Assembly (NCBI GenBank): GCA_017562135.1
Contig: QEYB01001314.1
Location: 124,001-188,000 of the forward strand
Direction of reading: 5' to 3'
DNA: 64,000 bases
From: Dipylidium caninum
Lineage: Eukaryota; Platyhelminthes; Cestoda; Cyclophyllidea; Dipylidiidae
The notes below the pieces were generated by a model. It saw only the letters and a program-made list of their open reading frames with translations. It searched no databases and was not told where the DNA came from. Position 1 is the stretch's first letter. Each line of letters opens with the position of its first letter. A program made the position numbers and the translations under genes. Below are positions 62,926 through 64,000 of the stretch, one piece after another.

Positions 62926-64000
62926 TGATGAATGTATGAGTGTAGATTTGTAATAGTGGGAGTTGGTTACTTGGCGGAAGTCTTGTATAGAAGGAGGGCT
63001 GTAAGGAGTAATGTTGTTTGCTTGGTATGTCGACGTTAATGTTTTGTTTTGGGCCCAGTGTAGAGTGTATTGTGAAGTAAGAATGGTAAGGATAGTTGAT
63101 GGATGTTTTGCTAAGTTTGATTTTAATGACTTCTGAATTTGCGGTTATATTTTTTTCGCGAATTTGGTGCTACAGTTGTATTTTGGGGTGCGCGGTCACT
63201 TGATCTTTTCATTACACGTTTGTTGTCCGGAGGCACTCACATATATGATGTGAAAGTCATTGGTCTTAATGTAATTACCTCCGCAATTATACTCTGCCTT
63301 TCCCTTTGTGCAGCATTCCAAACGAATGGACCAAAGGCTCATTTCGATCTCTCTCCACGTTCCTAAGTTCTACCAAATCGTCACGCGAGTTAGAATACAA
63401 GGGAAGTGGAAACTATTGCTGATGGTGAACATATGTGTAAAGACTATCAAATAAAGATTACTCTTCCATCTCCGCCATCCACTCATACAATGGGGTCTCC
63501 GCGTCCCTGGCGTAGTCAATAAATTGATGAGAATGCGACATCAAAGTGAAATGTGTAATTACAGCTGTCGAAGTTTAAACACGTTACCCATTTCTTGTTT
63601 GGAGCAGTGGCACACACGAAGAGGAAGTACAAGCCCTGACAGTGCTATGCAGGCTTGGACAGATCTCGATGCATCTTGTGGGCATCTCATTGGGCTAAAT
63701 TTTAACTTAAGGATTATACCGAATTGTCCGGCACCAGCTGCATTAACGATGACCCACAAGAGACGGGTGTTTCTACGTCATCGAGGGTAAAATTTTGGCG
63801 ATGTTAAATATAGGTAGCCCTATGCGCGTCGTACTTATGAAACCAGATGAACTCAGAAGCCATTCAGTGTAACAGGTAGTTTTTGCATTTTGAAGTCAAA
63901 TATAATTTGCAATGGGGTGTTCAGTACATTTATTCTGTTTACAAAATTATGTAACGCGGCAAATGTCTGTGAGATGGGGCCCGTTGACGATGTTGCCCAA

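Larger units (their letters stand above)
59376..64000 (+). repeat. Long direct duplication, copy 2 (cut by window end)
   Basis: Near-identical to 46,871-51,376, offset 12,505 at its start and about 12,624 at its end. Most differences are one- to few-base insertions, often in homopolymers, plus a few clustered changes near 61.56, 61.77, 62.1, 62.35 and 63.15 kb. It abuts the satellite directly on its left. Confidence 0.92.

Overview
The window reads as nuclear DNA of a flatworm, most likely a tapeworm. This is inferred from three things: animal multi-exon genes (EMSY, a Pax-family gene, HRD1/synoviolin, EPG5), many spliceosomal introns of only 30-40 nt, and moderately AT-rich sequence with simple repeats. 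No bacterial, viral or organellar gene was recognised. Homologies were judged by eye against remembered family sequences, and exon models were built by hand from GT-AG sites and checked for reading phase.

Layout. 0.8-1.1 kb (minus): a possible terminal exon of an unknown gene. 1.9-5.0 kb (minus): an unidentified multi-exon gene for a leucine-rich helical protein. 5.8-8.7 kb (minus): an EMSY homologue, seven exons, 674 aa. 8.7-19.5 kb: no supported gene. 19.5-21.6 kb (minus): a Pax-type gene, 491 aa, with an N-terminal eh1/octapeptide-like motif and only the PAI half of the paired domain. 21.6-27.3 kb: no supported gene. 27.3-30.7 kb (plus): HRD1/synoviolin, twelve exons, 587 aa. 31.1-45.3 kb (plus): a large EPG5 homologue starting 448 bp after HRD1 ends.

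From 46.9 kb to the window end the DNA is repeat-dominated. A long block at 46.87-51.38 kb recurs as a direct copy at 59.38-64.0 kb, where the window cuts it. Between the copies lie 3 kb of mostly single-copy DNA and a 5-kb satellite built from TCTGG/TCTAG pentamer-like sequence. The satellite's two halves run in opposite orientations and meet near 56,457. Its right half forms a ~450-bp higher-order repeat. The block itself contains ~180-bp and ~230-bp tandem repeats and a short protein-like module that also occurs, diverged, at 53.9 kb.

Functionally, HRD1 (ER-associated degradation) and EPG5 (autophagosome-lysosome tethering) are adjacent and co-oriented, while EMSY and the Pax gene are nuclear regulators. 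No shared pathway links all four. The most unusual gene is the PAI-only Pax protein; the most unusual DNA is the inverted satellite joined to the duplicated block.
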